The notes under the pieces were generated by a model. It made no database searches. It saw nothing but the letters and a program-made list of their open reading frames with translations, and had not been told where the DNA came from. This document shows positions 32,394 to 41,186 of a stretch of DNA of 53,522 bases, in pieces. Position numbers and translations under genes: made by a program. The DNA comes from Candidatus Merdibacter merdigallinarum (GTDB lineage: Bacteria > Bacillota_I > Bacilli_A > Erysipelotrichales > Erysipelotrichaceae): NCBI GenBank assembly GCA_019118705.1, contig DWYK01000172.1:1-53522 (forward strand), written 5' to 3'. The first letter of the stretch is position 1. The number at the start of each line of letters is the position of its first letter.

Positions 32394-32409
32394 CAAGGAG
32401 GAATACGGC

Positions 32410-34335
32410 ATGGCAAGGAAAAAACAGTTCAAGGCAGAATCCAAGCGTTTGCTGGATCTGATGATCAACTCGATCTATACGCACAAGGAGATCTTTTTGC
32501 GTGAATTGATCTCCAATGCCAGCGATGCGATCGATAAGCTCTATTATCTTTCGCTGACGGAGAACCGGCAGGATGTGGACCGCGATGCATTTGAGATCCA
32601 TCTGGATGTGGATCGGGAAGCGCGTACGCTCACCATCCGCGATAACGGTCTGGGCATGAACAAGGAAGAGCTGGAGGAAAATCTGGGAACGATCGCCAAA
32701 AGCGGTTCCCTGGCGTTCAAGCAGAAGCTGGAGGAAGGCGAACAGAGCGATGTGGACATCATCGGACAGTTCGGTGTCGGCTTCTACTCGGCGTTCATGG
32801 TCGCACAGAAGGTCGTCGTCACCTCCCGCAAATACGGAGAGGAGCAAGCCTACCGCTGGGAGAGCAATGCGAGCGACGGCTATACGATCGAACCGTGTGA
32901 AAAAGAAGGCTGGGGCAGTGAGATCACCTTATATCTCAAGGACAACACAGAGGAAGAAAACTACGATGAGTTCCTGGCGCAGTATGAGATCGAGCGCCTG
33001 ATCCGCAAGTATTCCGATTACATCCGCTATCCGATCCGCATGGAGGTCGAGGAGCAGAAACGTGTCGAGGAAGAACATGCGGACGAAAACGCCGAGCCGA
33101 AATACGAGACCATCATCGAGACCAAGACGCTCAACTCGATGGTGCCGCTGTGGAAGCGAAACAAGAACGATATCACGGCAGAGGAGTATAACAGCTTCTA
33201 TAAAGACAAGTTCATGGACTTCACCGATCCGCAGAAGGTCATCCACTTCAGCGTGGAGGGCAACGTCAGCTTTACTGCGCTGCTGTTCATCCCGGGCAAG
33301 GCACCGATGAACTATTATTCACAGGATTACAAGAAGGGCTTACAGCTGTACAGCCGCGGCGTGTTCATCATGGACAAGGCCGAAGATCTCATTCCGGAGC
33401 ATTTCCGCTTCGTCAAGGGACTGGTCGATTCACAGGATCTTTCGCTGAACATCTCCAGAGAGATGCTGCAGCATGACCGTCAGCTGAAGGTCATCGCCAG
33501 CCGCATCGAGAAGAAGATCAAGTCGGAACTGCTGCTGATGCTGCGCAACGAGCGCGAGGAATATGAGAAATTTTGGAACAACTTTGGTCTGCAGATCAAA
33601 TTCGGTGTCTACAATGACTATGGCATGCACAAGGATCTGCTGCAGGATCTGCTGCTGTTCTACTCTTCACATGAGAAGAAGCTGGTCACCCTGGATGAAT
33701 ATGTGGCCCGCATGCCGGAGGATCAGAAGTACATCTACTTCGTATCCGGTGCGGATGTCGATAAGATCGACCGCATGCCGATGGTGCAATCCGTCAAGGC
33801 CAAGGAGTACGAGATCCTCTATCTGACAGACAATGTGGATGAGTTCGCGTTGCAGGCGCTGGGCAATTACAAGGAAAAGCAATTCAAGAACATCTCGCAG
33901 GGCGATCTGGATCTGGCCAGCGAGGAAGAAAAGAAGGAAGTCGAGCAGACGGCAGAGGCAAACAAGGATCTGCTGGAAGACATCAAGGAAGCGCTGAAGG
34001 ACAAAGTGCAGGATGTAAAGATCTCGACCCGTCTGGTCGATGATCCGGTCTGCATGTCCAGCGATGAAGGCATGTCCTTTGAGATGGAGAAGGTGCTCTC
34101 CGCGATGCCGGAAGGCAATCCATACGGCATGAAGGCGACCCGCATCCTGGAGATCAACCCGAAGCATCCGATCTTTGCGGCGCTGCAGAAGATCTATGCA
34201 TCTGATAAAGAGGCCGTAAAGGAGTATGCGGATGTCCTTTACACGCAGGCGATGCTCATCGAGGGATTCCCGGTGGAGGACCCGATGGAATTCTCCCGCA
34301 AGGTCTGCGACATCATGGTCAAGGCCGCACGATAA
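32410..34335 (+). CDS. htpG: HtpG, Hsp90-family chaperone
   Basis: The 641-residue protein shows all Hsp90 signatures: NSIYTHKEIFLRELISNASDAIDKL (17-41), DNGLGMNKEEL (ATP lid, near 81-91), GQFGVGFYSAFMVA (near 119), then the middle domain and a C-terminal dimerisation domain without the eukaryotic MEEVD tail. It is a cytoplasmic ATP-dependent chaperone. The start at 32410 (MARKKQF) follows AACAAGGAGGAATACGGC. An ATG at 32380 lies inside the operator. HrcA/CIRCE control is unlike Bacillus subtilis htpG, which as I recall is HrcA-independent. Confidence 0.97.
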   Translation: MARKKQFKAESKRLLDLMINSIYTHKEIFLRELISNASDAIDKLYYLSLTENRQDVDRDAFEIHLDVDREARTLTIRDNGLGMNKEELEENLGTIAKSGSLAFKQKLEEGEQSDVDIIGQFGVGFYSAFMVAQKVVVTSRKYGEEQAYRWESNASDGYTIEPCEKEGWGSEITLYLKDNTEEENYDEFLAQYEIERLIRKYSDYIRYPIRMEVEEQKRVEEEHADENAEPKYETIIETKTLNSMVPLWKRNKNDITAEEYNSFYKDKFMDFTDPQKVIHFSVEGNVSFTALLFIPGKAPMNYYSQDYKKGLQLYSRGVFIMDKAEDLIPEHFRFVKGLVDSQDLSLNISREMLQHDRQLKVIASRIEKKIKSELLLMLRNEREEYEKFWNNFGLQIKFGVYNDYGMHKDLLQDLLLFYSSHEKKLVTLDEYVARMPEDQKYIYFVSGADVDKIDRMPMVQSVKAKEYEILYLTDNVDEFALQALGNYKEKQFKNISQGDLDLASEEEKKEVEQTAEANKDLLEDIKEALKDKVQDVKISTRLVDDPVCMSSDEGMSFEMEKVLSAMPEGNPYGMKATRILEINPKHPIFAALQKIYASDKEAVKEYADVLYTQAMLIEGFPVEDPMEFSRKVCDIMVKAAR

Positions 34336-34346
34336 GGAAGACAGAG

Positions 34347-34375
34347 GCTGTCGGAAAGCTCCGGCAGCTTTTTTC
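34347..34375 (+). terminator. Terminator of htpG
   Basis: GCTGTCGGA-AAGC-TCCGGCAGC, with one G-U, is followed by TTTTTT. Confidence 0.85.
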
Positions 34376-34441
34376 TTTGGATAATATTTACATCGTCCCT
34401 TTTTTCCACATAGATGCGTGTGTACGGTTCATACTGAGAAT

Positions 34442-34726
34442 ATGAAAACACAGTGGAAACGGTTGCTGCAGGAGCCGCCGATCAGAAAAAGTCTGACAAT
34501 GACCGGTGCGTTTGGCATTTACATGATGAACGTCGGTTTTTTCTGCTGCCGCTCGCTGCGTCCCTGTGAGCAGGGCTATGCGCCTAACGATCTGCAGTAT
34601 CTCTGTGACCAGCTGCAGTGTGCCAATCCCTATGCCTGTGTGATCGCACTGCTGGACGGGCTGGTCGGTGCGTTCCTTCTCTGCTGGGGGATCCGTCAGC
34701 TGCTGCATCATCGACGGCGATTGTGA
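34442..34726 (+). CDS. Small cysteine-rich membrane protein of unknown function (94 aa)
   Basis: The protein has two hydrophobic segments (about 24-42, TMTGAFGIYMMNVGFFCC, and 74-88, VIALLDGLVGAFLLCWG). They are separated by a loop with four cysteines (RPCEQGY, YLCDQLQCANPYAC) and end in a basic HHRRRL tail. I recognise no family. There is no Shine-Dalgarno, and a CATACT -10-like element ends exactly 6 nt before the ATG, so a leaderless transcript is possible. It may be a dubious gene, but its hydrophobic topology supports coding. Confidence 0.45.
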   Translation: MKTQWKRLLQEPPIRKSLTMTGAFGIYMMNVGFFCCRSLRPCEQGYAPNDLQYLCDQLQCANPYACVIALLDGLVGAFLLCWGIRQLLHHRRRL

Positions 34727-34777
34727 AACGTTTTCAGGAAAAATTTCATAAAATTTTCAAAGATTACAAAAATGGTG

Positions 34778-34805
34778 TTGACAAAGTCAGAAGATCCGGT
34801 ATAAT
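34778..34805 (+). promoter_or_regulatory. Promoter of the lysine-riboswitch transcript
   Basis: -35 TTGACA (34778-34783) and -10 TATAAT (34800-34805) are both consensus, with 16-nt spacing. Confidence 0.85.
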
Positions 34806-34817
34806 AAAGGACATACA

Positions 34818-35034
34818 AATAAGAGTTTAGAGGCAGCAATGTATCAGAGTACCAGCGGGAGCCGGCAGGCGATGAACGGTGGGAAAGGTAACCATTGCCG
34901 AAGGAGAAATGTCGGCGGACATCATCCTGGGGCTGCAGGGAATACTTGCAGCACTCCTTCATAAGCATTTATGAAGAGGCGCTATTAGAGGACCAGATCA
35001 GATCAGGAGTCGTGCTAATAGCATGGCTCTTATT
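34818..35034 (+). ncRNA. Lysine riboswitch (L box)
   Basis: Conserved L-box blocks are readable: TTTAGAGGCAGC at the 5' junction, GTGGGAAAGGTAACCAT, GCCGAAGGAGAAAT, CTGGGGCTGCAGGGAATACTTGCAGC, and the final TTCATAAGCATTTATGAAGAGG arm. AATAAGAG (34818-34825) pairs with CTCTTATT (35027-35034). A second stem GCTATTAG/CTAATAGC (34981-34988 with 35014-35021) lies just before the latter and probably forms the terminator side of the switch. It should repress the downstream transporter at high lysine. Confidence 0.88.
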
Positions 35035-35068
35035 TTGTAAGCATGGATCAAAAAGGGAGGAAATGTTT

Positions 35069-35911
35069 ATGAACAGAAGATTTGGTGCTTTTTTATGTGC
35101 AGGTGCGATGGCCGTGACGATGCTGACGGGCTGCGGCGGAGGCGGCAGCGATACGGCCGGCGAGGAGGACAATCAGTTCGTTGTCGGAATGGAGTGCAAC
35201 TATGCGCCGTTCAACTGGCTCAGCAGCAATCAGACGGACAGCTCGGTTGCTCTGGAGGGATCGGGCTATGCGGATGGCTATGATGTCATGATCGCGCAGA
35301 ACATTGCGGATCAGCTGGGCATGGAACTGGTCATCAAGCAGATCACATGGGATTCCTTGCTGCCGTCACTGCAGAGCGGTGATGTGGATGCCGTCATCGC
35401 CGGTATGACCGCAAACGAGACCCGTGAAGAGAGCGCGGACTTCACGACGCCGTACTATGATTCACAGGGCATGATCATGATCGTGCGCAAGGACAGCGAT
35501 CAGGCATCTTATACCGATATCCAGCAGTTCAGCGGACAGAACGTCGTCGGACAGCTGGGAACCAACTACGATGATGTCATCGATCAGATCGAAGGCGTCA
35601 ACCATGTCACACCGAAGGACAACTATCCGGAGATGGTGCTGGCACTGCAGAACGGCGATGTGGACGGCATCACTGCAGAGATCGCGGTCGCCGAGGGAAT
35701 CGTGGCAGCCAACCCGGATCTGACGTATATCACATTTGACGAAGGCAAGGGCTTTGAGGCCGATACGACCGTATCCATCGCGATGCCGGAAGGAAGCCGC
35801 GACAGCGATTTCTTCAATCAGGTACAGGAAGCGCTGGACAACATCGATCAGGATACGCGAACACAGTACATGCAGAAGGCGGTTGAGATCCAGCCGGCCA
35901 ATGAGCAGTAA
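35069..35911 (+). CDS. Amino acid ABC transporter substrate-binding lipoprotein (probable lysine)
   Basis: The 280-residue protein has a signal peptide with lipobox LTGC (MNRRFGAFLCAGAMAVTMLTGC, Cys near 22). A periplasmic-binding-fold type 3 domain of the polar amino acid class follows: GMECNYAPFNWL, DGYDVMIAQNIADQLGMELVIKQITWDSLLPSLQSGDVDAVIAGMTANETREESADFTTPYY. It captures an amino acid at the outer membrane face and delivers it to the permease. The lysine riboswitch supports lysine as the ligand. The start at 35069 is 8 nt after GGGAGG; the ATG at 35063 is too close. Confidence 0.92.
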   Translation: MNRRFGAFLCAGAMAVTMLTGCGGGGSDTAGEEDNQFVVGMECNYAPFNWLSSNQTDSSVALEGSGYADGYDVMIAQNIADQLGMELVIKQITWDSLLPSLQSGDVDAVIAGMTANETREESADFTTPYYDSQGMIMIVRKDSDQASYTDIQQFSGQNVVGQLGTNYDDVIDQIEGVNHVTPKDNYPEMVLALQNGDVDGITAEIAVAEGIVAANPDLTYITFDEGKGFEADTTVSIAMPEGSRDSDFFNQVQEALDNIDQDTRTQYMQKAVEIQPANEQ

Positions 35912-35951
35912 TCGATAAAACGAAGAGAGAACAGAGGGGCGGATCGTCGTT

Positions 35952-36674
35952 ATGAATTTGGATTTAATGAAAAGCTGGGAGATCTTTACAAGCAATATCG
36001 ATATGTTTCTGTACGGTGTGCAGACCACGCTGATCTATGCACTTGTCGGTACGATCGCCGGCTTTATCATCGGACTGGTGCTGGGTGCCATTCGCTCATT
36101 GGAGGTCAATGAGTCGGATCCTGCGTTCATTCGGATCCTCAAATGGCTGGGACAGTGGTTTACTCGGCTGTATATCTGGGTGTTTCGCGGAACCCCGATG
36201 ATGGTACAGGCGATGTTCCTGTATTACGGACTGCAGTCGGTGATCGGCTGGGACGGCCCGACGGCCGGTCTGTTCGTCATCTCCATCAATACAGGTGCCT
36301 ACATGGCGGAGATCATCCGTTCCGGTCTGCAGTCGGTGGACAAGGGGCAGAGCGAAGCGGCGAAGAGCATCGGTCTGACATCGCTGCAGACGCTGATCTA
36401 TATCATCTTTCCACAGGCGATCCGCAATGCCTTCCCATCGATCGGCAATCAGCTGATCGTCAACATCAAGGACAGCTCGATGCTCAACGTCGTCTGGGTC
36501 ATTGAACTGTTCACGCAGAGCCGTGCGATCGCCGGCAGCAACTATCGACCGGTCGAGACGTATTTTGTGGCGGCTGTCATCTATCTGATCCTGACGACGG
36601 TGGCCACGCTGGTGTTGAATTTCATCGAACGCAAGATGGCGATCGAAAGCAAGAGCCGCGATCTGTGTGCATAA
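35952..36674 (+). CDS. Amino acid ABC transporter permease
   Basis: The 240-residue HisM/GlnP-type permease has about five membrane helices. Its ATPase-docking loop is [24 protein letters not shown] (near 117-140). The [16 protein letters not shown] motif (near 80-95) is typical of the polar amino acid class. It forms the membrane channel, probably as a homodimer since no second permease is present. It lies 40 nt after the binding-protein gene and 11 nt before the ATPase gene, giving a complete SBP-permease-ATPase operon. Confidence 0.94.
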   Translation: MNLDLMKSWEIFTSNIDMFLYGVQTTLIYALVGTIAGFIIGLVLGAIRSLEVNESDPAFIRILKWLGQWFTRLYIWVFRGTPMMVQAMFLYYGLQSVIGWDGPTAGLFVISINTGAYMAEIIRSGLQSVDKGQSEAAKSIGLTSLQTLIYIIFPQAIRNAFPSIGNQLIVNIKDSSMLNVVWVIELFTQSRAIAGSNYRPVETYFVAAVIYLILTTVATLVLNFIERKMAIESKSRDLCA

Positions 36675-36685
36675 GGGGTGCGAAT

Positions 36686-37438
36686 ATGGAACCAATCATC
36701 GAGATTCGTCATCTGCAGAAGCATTTTGGCAGCCTGCAGGTGCTAAATGATATTGACTTTAACATCGAAAAGGGAGAGGTCGTCACGATCATCGGATCCA
36801 GCGGGTCCGGAAAATCGACGATGCTGCGCTGCATCAACATGCTGGAAACGCCCAGCGGCGGGGAGATCCTCTTCCATGGAAAGAACATCGCAGAGCGGGG
36901 CATCGATGTCAACCAGTACCGTTCCCGTGTCGGCATGGTATTTCAGAATTTCAATCTGTTCGCCAATAAGACCGTATTGCAGAACTGCATGCTCGGACAG
37001 ATCAAGGTGCTCAAGAAAAGCAAGGAAGAGGCCCGTGAGCGCGCGATGATGTATCTGCGCAAGGTCGGCATGGAAGCCTTTGCGAATGCCGGTAGCGTTC
37101 AGCTTTCCGGTGGACAGAAACAGCGTGTGGCGATCGCCCGGGCACTGTGCATGCAGCCGGAGGTACTGCTGTTCGATGAACCGACCAGCGCCCTTGACCC
37201 GGAGATGGTCGGGGAGATCCTTGATGTCATCAAGGAGCTGGCGCAGGAGAACATGACGATGGTCATCGTTACCCATGAGATGGCGTTTGCCAGAGATGTA
37301 TCCACCCGTGTCGTATTCATGGATGAGGGGGTCATCGCGGAACAGGGAACGCCGCAGCAGATCTTCGGGGCACCGCGTCAGGAACGGACGAAGGAATTTT
37401 TGAGCCGTTATCTGCGTACGCAGGGAAACCAATCGTAA
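36686..37438 (+). CDS. Amino acid ABC transporter ATP-binding protein
   Basis: The 250-residue protein has Walker [10 protein letters not shown] (near 35-43), Q-loop [10 protein letters not shown], signature [15 protein letters not shown], Walker [15 protein letters not shown] and H-loop VTHEM. This is the GlnQ/HisP type. It powers uptake by the permease gene upstream. The start at 36686 (MEPIIEI) follows ATAAGGGGTGCGAAT. A strong terminator closes the operon. Confidence 0.95.
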   Translation: MEPIIEIRHLQKHFGSLQVLNDIDFNIEKGEVVTIIGSSGSGKSTMLRCINMLETPSGGEILFHGKNIAERGIDVNQYRSRVGMVFQNFNLFANKTVLQNCMLGQIKVLKKSKEEARERAMMYLRKVGMEAFANAGSVQLSGGQKQRVAIARALCMQPEVLLFDEPTSALDPEMVGEILDVIKELAQENMTMVIVTHEMAFARDVSTRVVFMDEGVIAEQGTPQQIFGAPRQERTKEFLSRYLRTQGNQS

Positions 37439-37441
37439 AGA

Positions 37442-37481
37442 AAGATCTCTCCGTGAGAAGTGTGCATGGAGAGATTTTTTG
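37442..37481 (+). terminator. Terminator of the amino acid transporter operon
   Basis: ATCTCTCC (37445-37452) pairs with GGAGAGAT (37468-37475), followed by TTTTTT. Confidence 0.85.
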
Positions 37482-37527
37482 TTGGCAGCCTGTGGAAAAC
37501 AGGCTAAAATGAAGGAGAGGTGATGAT

Positions 37528-38412
37528 ATGGAGATACGCACGCTGTATTCGTTCTTATGTGCAGCACGTGAGGGCAATATCACCAAGGCGGCCGAGAAGC
37601 TCCATCTCAGCCAGCCGGCGCTGAGCCGTCAGCTGGCAGCGCTGGAGGATGAGGTCGGGACGCTGCTGCTGATCCGGGGCAAACGGCATCTGCAGCTGAC
37701 CGAAGCCGGCATGCTGCTGCGGCGACGGGCGGAAGAGATCCTGGCGCTGGTGGACAAGACCGAAAAAGAACTGCTGGATCAAAGCGAATCGCTGAGCGGT
37801 ACCCTGTCCATCGGAGCGGCGGAATGCGAAGCGGCACGGGTGCTGCTGCCGCAGCTGGTCAAACGGTTTCATCAGCTGCATCCGCAGGTGACCTATGCCT
37901 TTACCTCGGGAACGGCTGATCTGATCCGCGATCGGATCGACAGCGGACTGCTGGATTTCGGCATCCTGATGGAACCGGTCGATCTGGAGCGCTATGATTT
38001 TGTCCGGCTGCCGTTTTTTGAAGAGTGGGGCGCACTGGTCAGCGTGCATGCACCGCTTGCCCAGAAAGAATCGCTGCGTCCCCGCGATCTGGAATCGATC
38101 CCGCTGATCTACTCCGGACGGACGATCGTTCAAAGTGAGATCAACAGCTGGCTGCAGGATTCGGCGGACCGGCTGACGATCCTGGCCACCTATGATCTGA
38201 TCTCCAATGCGGTCTCGTTTGCCGCCGACGATCTGGGAGCGGTCATCGTCAGCAGAGGTGCCTATGGCACCCATCAGGATGAACGGGTGCGCTTCCTCCC
38301 GTTTGCGCCCACGCTGCGCACCGGCACCGTCCTCGTATGGAAGAAGCATCAGCTGTTCTCACCGTTGCTCAATCGCTTTCTGGAACAGGTATACCATTAC
38401 CTGGACGCATGA
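37528..38412 (+). CDS. LysR-family transcriptional regulator
   Basis: The 294-residue protein has the LysR winged helix at 1-60 (MEIRTLYSFLCAAREGNITKAAEKLHLSQPALSRQLAALEDEVG), a linker helix and a substrate-binding domain (about 90-290, beginning GTLSIGAAECEAARVLLPQL). It resembles the CynR/CysB-like group, which contains both activators and repressors. The effector is unknown. No divergent target gene is adjacent: the transporter operon lies upstream on the same strand and ends in a terminator, so it may act elsewhere. The start follows GAAGGAGAGGTGATG. Confidence 0.92.
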   Translation: MEIRTLYSFLCAAREGNITKAAEKLHLSQPALSRQLAALEDEVGTLLLIRGKRHLQLTEAGMLLRRRAEEILALVDKTEKELLDQSESLSGTLSIGAAECEAARVLLPQLVKRFHQLHPQVTYAFTSGTADLIRDRIDSGLLDFGILMEPVDLERYDFVRLPFFEEWGALVSVHAPLAQKESLRPRDLESIPLIYSGRTIVQSEINSWLQDSADRLTILATYDLISNAVSFAADDLGAVIVSRGAYGTHQDERVRFLPFAPTLRTGTVLVWKKHQLFSPLLNRFLEQVYHYLDA

Positions 38413-38504
38413 TGAACCATGAGGAATAAGCATTCGACTTCTCTGTGCATGCGCGATACAATGTAGCTGTCAAAGGACAGCTGCTTTTTTTAGGAGGTCG
38501 TAGG

Positions 38505-38861
38505 ATGATGGAAGAGATGGCAAAGCGCTTTGGTCTCAGCCGGCATCAGCTGCAGATGCTGCAGGAGGCGGGCGTGTTTACGCAGGAGGACGAGCGGGTG
38601 GTCGCACAGCGGATCTCACTGGCGCTCTCTTTGGACAACCTTGGCATATCCGGGGAAGAACTGCGTTATGTACTGGCGCTTTACCATGATCCGTTGCGCA
38701 ATCAGAAAGAGCTGCTGCTGTGTCTGCGAAGACAGCGTGGCATCATTCTGGAAGCACTGCACGCGCAGAACCGGCGTCTGGATGAGATCGACTATCTGAT
38801 CGTGACGCTTCGACGCCTGACAGCTGAACACGACAGCGGCACACAGAGAAGGAAACGATGA
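38505..38861 (+). CDS. MerR-like regulator (short, atypical)
   Basis: The 118-residue protein begins with a helix-turn-helix-like stretch (MAKRFGLSRHQLQMLQEAGVF) comparable to MerR. The usual wing residues and the (R/Y)Y dimension of the motif are altered. A helix with ALSLDNLGISGEELRYVLAL then leads to a long C-terminal coiled coil (RRQRGIILEALHAQNRRLDEIDYLIVTLRRL), as in MerR dimers. There are no metal-binding cysteines. The start at 38505 follows TTTAGGAGGTCGTAGG. Its stop overlaps the start of the RibD-C-like gene, so they form one operon. Confidence 0.65.
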   Translation: MMEEMAKRFGLSRHQLQMLQEAGVFTQEDERVVAQRISLALSLDNLGISGEELRYVLALYHDPLRNQKELLLCLRRQRGIILEALHAQNRRLDEIDYLIVTLRRLTAEHDSGTQRRKR

Positions 38862-39295
38862 AGCGACCATATGTATTTTGTCACATGCTGATCTCATTGG
38901 ACGGAAAGATCATGTGCAGCTATATGGACAGCCCGCAGGGGACACGCGCCGGTGCATTTTTCTATCCGTTTGCTTTTGGCAGGCAACGACACTCTGCGCA
39001 TCAGGAATGTCTGCCCGACCGGGTGACGCGCGATGACAACTTCACGCCGAGACGAACACCGGATCTTTCGCTCGTCCATGCAAAGCGGAAGGAATGCTTT
39101 GGCATCGAGATGCTGATGCTGGGCGGCGGAGGCGTGCTGAACCGGTCGTGTGCCTCTGCGGCGGACGGAGATCCGACGACACCGGCGCTGTTTTGTGCGA
39201 ATGCGAGGAGGAGCGTCTCCTTTGCCCTGACACATGCCCAGCGGGTGGATGATGACACGCTCTGGCTGCGGTATCGGGTCCTTCCTCGAATATGA
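38858..39295 (+). pseudogene. RibD-C/dihydrofolate-reductase-like gene with internal deletions
   Basis: The 145-residue frame starts like RibD C-terminal-domain reductases (RPYVFCHMLISLDGKIM, then YMDSPQGTRAGAFFY and RVTRDDNFT). It then jumps to the family's C-terminal block (FGIEMLMLGGGGVLN, AADGDPTTPALF, WLRYRV). Family members are usually about 230-250 residues. Roughly 80-90 central residues plus a shorter piece after GGGGVLN appear to be missing, yet the frame is intact. Loss of much of the NADPH-binding core makes activity unlikely, so I call it a probable pseudogene. The ATG overlaps the MerR-like stop codon (ATGA). Confidence 0.6.
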
Positions 39296-39329
39296 CCTTA
39301 TTCGAAAGAAGCGAGAAAGGAGCTTATGT

Positions 39330-39746
39330 ATGAACAAGGAACAGATGATCAAAGATCTTGGCGGGGAACTGTTTGCGACAGGAGAAGAGAACACTGCGTT
39401 TGCACAGTATTTTGTCGGTCAGAGCTATCTGAACATGCTGACGACGGAAGGTGTCGGCATCGGCAATGTCACATTTGAACCGGGCTGTCGCAACAACTGG
39501 CACATCCATCATGGCGGCGGACAGATCCTGCTGGTGACCGGCGGACGTGGATGGTACCAGGAGTGGGGAAGACCGGCACAGCCGCTGAAAGCGGGCGATG
39601 TCGTCAACATCCCGGCAGAGGTCAAGCACTGGCATGGAGCTGCCAAAGACAGCTGGTTTGCACATCTCGCCGTAGAAGTACCGGGCGAGAACAAAAGCAA
39701 CGAATGGTGCGAACCGGTCAGTGATGAGGAATATGACGCATTATGA
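39330..39746 (+). CDS. Cupin-domain protein
   Basis: The 138-residue protein is a single-domain cupin. The first metal motif is NNWHIHHGGGQILLVTGGRGWYQEWG, with two His and a Gln where Glu is common. The second is VVNIPAEVKHWHGA. The C-terminal AVEVPGENKSNEWCEPVSDEEY matches a group often placed with carboxymuconolactone-decarboxylase-like or reductase genes. It probably binds a divalent metal; the substrate is unknown. The start at 39330 follows GAAAGGAGCTTATGT. A terminator follows. Confidence 0.88.
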   Translation: MNKEQMIKDLGGELFATGEENTAFAQYFVGQSYLNMLTTEGVGIGNVTFEPGCRNNWHIHHGGGQILLVTGGRGWYQEWGRPAQPLKAGDVVNIPAEVKHWHGAAKDSWFAHLAVEVPGENKSNEWCEPVSDEEYDAL

Positions 39747-39751
39747 TGACG

Positions 39752-39774
39752 GACAGCTGCGGCTGTCTTTTTTT
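39752..39774 (+). terminator. Terminator of cupin gene
   Basis: GACAGC-TGCG-GCTGTC is followed by TTTTTTT. Confidence 0.85.
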
Positions 39775-39868
39775 GACCGGAAACGATCGGTTTTCCGCGT
39801 ACAACCCAAAGCGATGAGCGGGTCGCGGCGGAATCACTATAATGGATGCGAGAACAGGAGGAGAACAG

Positions 39869-40402
39869 ATGAAGAAAAACGTATTGATCATTGCGGGAAG
39901 TCCGCGCAGGGAAGGAAACAGCGATCTGCTGTGTGAGGCGTTTGCCCAGGGAGCACGAGAGGCCGGTCATTCGGTGGAAATGGTGACCTTGCGTTCGCTG
40001 CACATCGCGCCCTGTCAGGCGTGCTATGGCTGCCGCGCGAGCCATGTGTGCGTGCAGAAGGATGATATGGAAACGCTGCTGTCCAGGATGCTGGCCTGTG
40101 ATGTGCTCGTTCTGGCAACACCGGTGTATTTTTACTCGATGAGCGCCCAGATGAAAACGATGATCGACCGCACGCTGCCTGTCTATGCGCAGATGCGGGG
40201 AAAGGAACTGTATTTCATAGCGACCGCAGCGGCCTCACGGAAGGCCATGGAGCGGACGATGGATGCACTGCAGGGCTTTGCGGACTGTCTGCCGCAGGCA
40301 GTCGTCAGAGCGCGCATCTACGGGGAAGGCGTCTATCAGAAAGGAGAAGTGCGGGCGACAGAGGCCATGGCACAGGCGCTGGCTGCCGGACGGGACTGCT
40401 GA
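39869..40402 (+). CDS. NADPH-dependent FMN reductase / flavodoxin-fold protein
   Basis: The 177-residue protein has the FMN-phosphate loop VLIIAGSPRREGNSDLLCEAF (4-24) and the family block APCQACYGCRASHVCVQKDDMETLLSRMLACDVLVLATPVYFYSMSAQMKTMIDRT. The cysteine pattern CxxCYGC is shared with iron-sulfur flavoprotein-like reductases of anaerobes, though a cluster is uncertain. It reduces flavins or small oxidants with NAD(P)H in the cytoplasm. The start at 39869 follows AACAGGAGGAGAACAG. A TATAAT at 39838-39843 lies just upstream. Confidence 0.9.
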   Translation: MKKNVLIIAGSPRREGNSDLLCEAFAQGAREAGHSVEMVTLRSLHIAPCQACYGCRASHVCVQKDDMETLLSRMLACDVLVLATPVYFYSMSAQMKTMIDRTLPVYAQMRGKELYFIATAAASRKAMERTMDALQGFADCLPQAVVRARIYGEGVYQKGEVRATEAMAQALAAGRDC

Positions 40403-40492
40403 CCTTCTGCTCTGGCAGATCCGGTTCCTCGGTTGAATCTGCTTTGGGAGTGTGGTATCATCATGCTGTAAGGGAAATGCGGGTGATGTCCT

Positions 40493-41035
40493 ATGGCGGA
40501 TTCCAATATCACAAAACAGGCACTGTCCGGATCGCTGAAGAAGCTGCTGACGCAAAAACCGCTGGAAAAGATCAGTGTGGCCGATATCTGCACGCTGTGC
40601 GGAATGAATCGAAAGAGCTTCTATTATCATTTCAAGGATAAATACGATCTGGTCAACTGGATCTACTATAATGAATTCGTCGCAGTCGTCAGTCAGAAGG
40701 AATACGATATCGCCTGGGATCTGCTGCAGGACCTGTGCGATTATCTCTACGAGAATCGTTCTTTTTACCGCAAGACCTTTTATCTGAGCGAACAGAATCC
40801 GTTCACGGATTATTTTACATCCTGCATCGCCATGGTGCTCGAAGATGACATCTGCGAGATCTTCGCTTCACAGGAGAACCTGGACTTCTATATCGGCTTT
40901 TATACGGATGCATTTGTCGTGGCGATCCGCAAGTGGATCATGGACAGCGAGCCGATGGAACCCTCCAGATTCTGCCACAGCCTGGAGACCTGTCTGGTGC
41001 AGATATCAAAGGCGGTCATCGAACGTCTGGCATAA
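40493..41035 (+). CDS. TetR-family regulator (DhaS-like)
   Basis: The 180-residue protein has an N-terminal TetR helix-turn-helix (ITKQALSGSLKKLLTQKPLEKISVADICTLCGMNRKSFYYHFKDKYDLVNWIYYNE, residues 5-60). A C-terminal domain of the TetR_C_8 type follows, as in DhaS and related Bacillota regulators. The ligand and target are unknown; the flavin reductase upstream is a candidate because they lie 90 nt apart on the same strand. An extended -10 TGGTATCAT lies near 40453-40461. The start follows the weak site GGGTGATGTCCT. Confidence 0.88.
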   Translation: MADSNITKQALSGSLKKLLTQKPLEKISVADICTLCGMNRKSFYYHFKDKYDLVNWIYYNEFVAVVSQKEYDIAWDLLQDLCDYLYENRSFYRKTFYLSEQNPFTDYFTSCIAMVLEDDICEIFASQENLDFYIGFYTDAFVVAIRKWIMDSEPMEPSRFCHSLETCLVQISKAVIERLA

Positions 41036-41041
41036 AAAGAG

Positions 41042-41084
41042 AGCGGTGTACGGCCCTGGATCAGGGAGTTCACCGCTTTTTTTG
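41042..41084 (+). terminator. Terminator of TetR gene
   Basis: AGCGGTGTAC pairs with GTTCACCGCT, with one mismatch, followed by TTTTTTT. Confidence 0.85.
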
Positions 41085-41087
41085 TGT

Positions 41088-41122
41088 AGAAAACAGCTCA
41101 GAGGATCGATCTCTGAGCTGTT
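41088..41122 (-). terminator. Terminator of the unknown minus-strand gene
   Basis: AACAGCTCAGAG and CTCTGAGCTGTT form a perfect 12-bp stem, followed on the minus strand by TTTTC. It lies about 65 nt past the stop codon at 41187. Confidence 0.75.
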
Positions 41123-41186
41123 GTGCTGCGCTATCTTTAAAGGAATGTTCCCTTTTCCCTCAGAAAGCCGGTCTAGGTCACCGTTG

